Origin: an uncultured Clostridium sp.
Lineage (GTDB): Bacteria; Bacillota; Clostridia; Lachnospirales; Lachnospiraceae
NCBI GenBank assembly: GCA_900552885.1
Contig: USBM01000140.1
Coordinates: 1 to 6,051, forward strand
DNA: 6,051 bases
Direction of reading: 5' to 3'
The position numbers and the translations under genes are program-made. Positions within the stretch are counted from its first letter, which is position 1. Each line of letters opens with the position of its first letter. Positions 5,565-6,051 of the stretch are shown piece after piece. Under the pieces are notes generated by a model. The model did no database searches, had not been told where the DNA came from, and saw only the letters and a program-made list of their open reading frames with translations.

Positions 5565-5571
5565 AGTCTAA

Positions 5572-5877
5572 TTAAGCATTGATTGCTTTGATCTCAACCT
5601 TAGTAAATGGCTGTCTATGACCATTCTTCTTGTGATAGCCAGTTTTTCTCTTATACTTGTAAACAACAACCTTCTTAGCCTTGCCATCGCCGATCACACT
5701 TGCTGTAACACTTGAGTTAGCAACTGCCTCGCCACATAACATGTCTTTGTCGTTGTTAATAGCAATAACATCAAATTTCACTTCAGAACCAGCTTCTGCA
5801 TTAAGCTTCTCTACTTTAATGATATCACCTTCAGCTACCTTGTACTGCTTACCACCTGTTGCAATAATTGCGTACAT
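5572..5877 (-). CDS. rplU: 50S ribosomal protein L21
   Basis: This 101-residue protein has the normal length for L21, which binds 23S rRNA and contacts L20 in the large subunit. Family motifs are the opening MYAIIATGGKQYKV, the basic loop VYKYKRKTGYHKKNGHRQPF (72-91) and the final TKVEIKAI. The frame is open back to 5940, but that start is rejected: the ATG at 5877 has AGGAGGT (5890-5884) 6 nt upstream, and the extra 21 residues do not resemble L21. It is the first gene of the rplU-prp-rpmA transcript, with a promoter and structured leader upstream. Confidence 0.98.
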   Translation of the reverse strand: MYAIIATGGKQYKVAEGDIIKVEKLNAEAGSEVKFDVIAINNDKDMLCGEAVANSSVTASVIGDGKAKKVVVYKYKRKTGYHKKNGHRQPFTKVEIKAINA

Positions 5878-5962
5878 ACGGTTACCTCCTATTATCATTA
5901 CTCGCCAGATATGGTGGCATCTTATACAAAATATAGACACACTTCGACCTCTCTGTGCGGCA
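5878..5962 (-). ncRNA. Structured 5' leader of rplU, possible L21 autoregulatory leader
   Basis: About 85 nt of transcribed, non-coding sequence lie between the predicted promoter and rplU. On the minus strand a small hairpin TGTG-CCG-CACA is followed by GAGAGGTCGAAG and a second TGTG that could pair with the same CACA, giving two mutually exclusive helices. Nearer the gene, GCCA and TGGC enclose a 7-nt loop (CCATATC), followed by the ribosome binding site. An L21-leader family is known upstream of rplU in Firmicutes, and position and size fit. I could not compare with the covariance model, so family membership is inferred from place and folding potential. Confidence 0.5.
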
Positions 5963-5968
5963 CACTAG

Positions 5969-6000
5969 ATTATACTATCAAATATATATTCGTTTGTCAA
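5969..6000 (-). promoter_or_regulatory. Promoter for rplU-prp-rpmA
   Basis: A consensus TTGACA lies at 6000-5995 on the minus strand. Two overlapping -10 candidates follow: TAGTAT (5977-5972) at the ideal 17-nt spacing and preceded by TGA (extended -10), and a perfect TATAAT (5974-5969) at a long 20-nt spacing. Transcription would begin near 5962-5965, giving the rplU leader. Confidence 0.7.
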
Positions 6001-6005
6001 CGAAT
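5988..6005. promoter_or_regulatory. 18-bp dyad overlapping the rplU -35 box, possible operator
   Basis: ATTCGTT (5988-5994) and AACGAAT (5999-6005) form a perfect 7-bp inverted repeat around a 4-bp centre, covering the TTGACA of the rplU promoter. A third copy of the heptamer lies at 6027-6033. A protein bound here would block RNA polymerase. No specific regulator is recognised. Confidence 0.4.
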
Positions 6006-6051
6006 TTTTCAAGATTTTGCTACGGTATTCGTTATGCCTGAATGTCTTCGC

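Noticed and set aside
5263..5571. 102-codon plus-strand frame opposite prp
   Set aside because: It is a shadow of prp with no ribosome binding site; prp has complete catalytic motifs and operon context.
5878..5940. N-terminal extension of L21
   Set aside because: It runs through the strong AGGAGGT site and does not resemble any L21 start; this stretch is the mRNA leader.
6034..6051. Possible C-terminal tail (EDIQA then TAA) of an upstream minus-strand gene such as an RNase G homologue
   Set aside because: Only five codons lie inside the window and two other frames are also open there, so no gene can be supported.

Overview
The window looks like a stretch of a low-GC Firmicutes chromosome, most likely class Clostridia and plausibly Lachnospiraceae. 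The evidence is the AT-rich composition, the conserved order rplU-prp-rpmA-obgE-yhbY-nadD-yqeK-rsfS, the Firmicutes-type cleavable N-terminus on L27 paired with its protease Prp, and strong AGGAGG ribosome binding sites. Every convincing gene is on the minus strand, so the biological order runs from high to low coordinates.

From right to left: a promoter and about 90-nt leader (about 5878-6000) drive rplU (L21), prp (L27 protease) and rpmA (L27). A strong intrinsic terminator (4901-4930) follows. obgE (50S-assembly GTPase) begins only about 20 nt past the T-tract, so it probably depends on read-through. yhbY (RNA-binding 50S assembly factor) follows after a 76-nt gap. A 19-bp perfect inverted repeat (3171-3220) separates yhbY from nadD (NaMN adenylyltransferase). 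nadD is followed by another intrinsic terminator. A near-consensus promoter is built into that terminator and opens the last unit: yqeK (HD-domain Ap4A hydrolase), rsfS (ribosomal silencing factor), a membrane-anchored HD-GYP protein (predicted cyclic-di-GMP phosphodiesterase), and the start of an unidentified gene.

The genes share a theme: making and finishing the large ribosomal subunit (L21, L27, Prp, ObgE, YhbY, RsfS), linked to NAD synthesis (NadD) and to turnover of signalling nucleotides (YqeK, HD-GYP). This is mostly a well-known housekeeping cluster. The less usual parts are the HD-GYP gene attached to its end, the nested terminator/promoter, the long hairpin before nadD, and the left edge. 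At the left edge the first about 80 bases are GC-rich (60% against 35% in the next 100) and appear to code in a different frame from the gene they join. That pattern suggests an assembly chimera or a recombination junction. I did not find convincing evidence of a previously undescribed multi-gene system, CRISPR array, tRNA, rRNA or insertion sequence.
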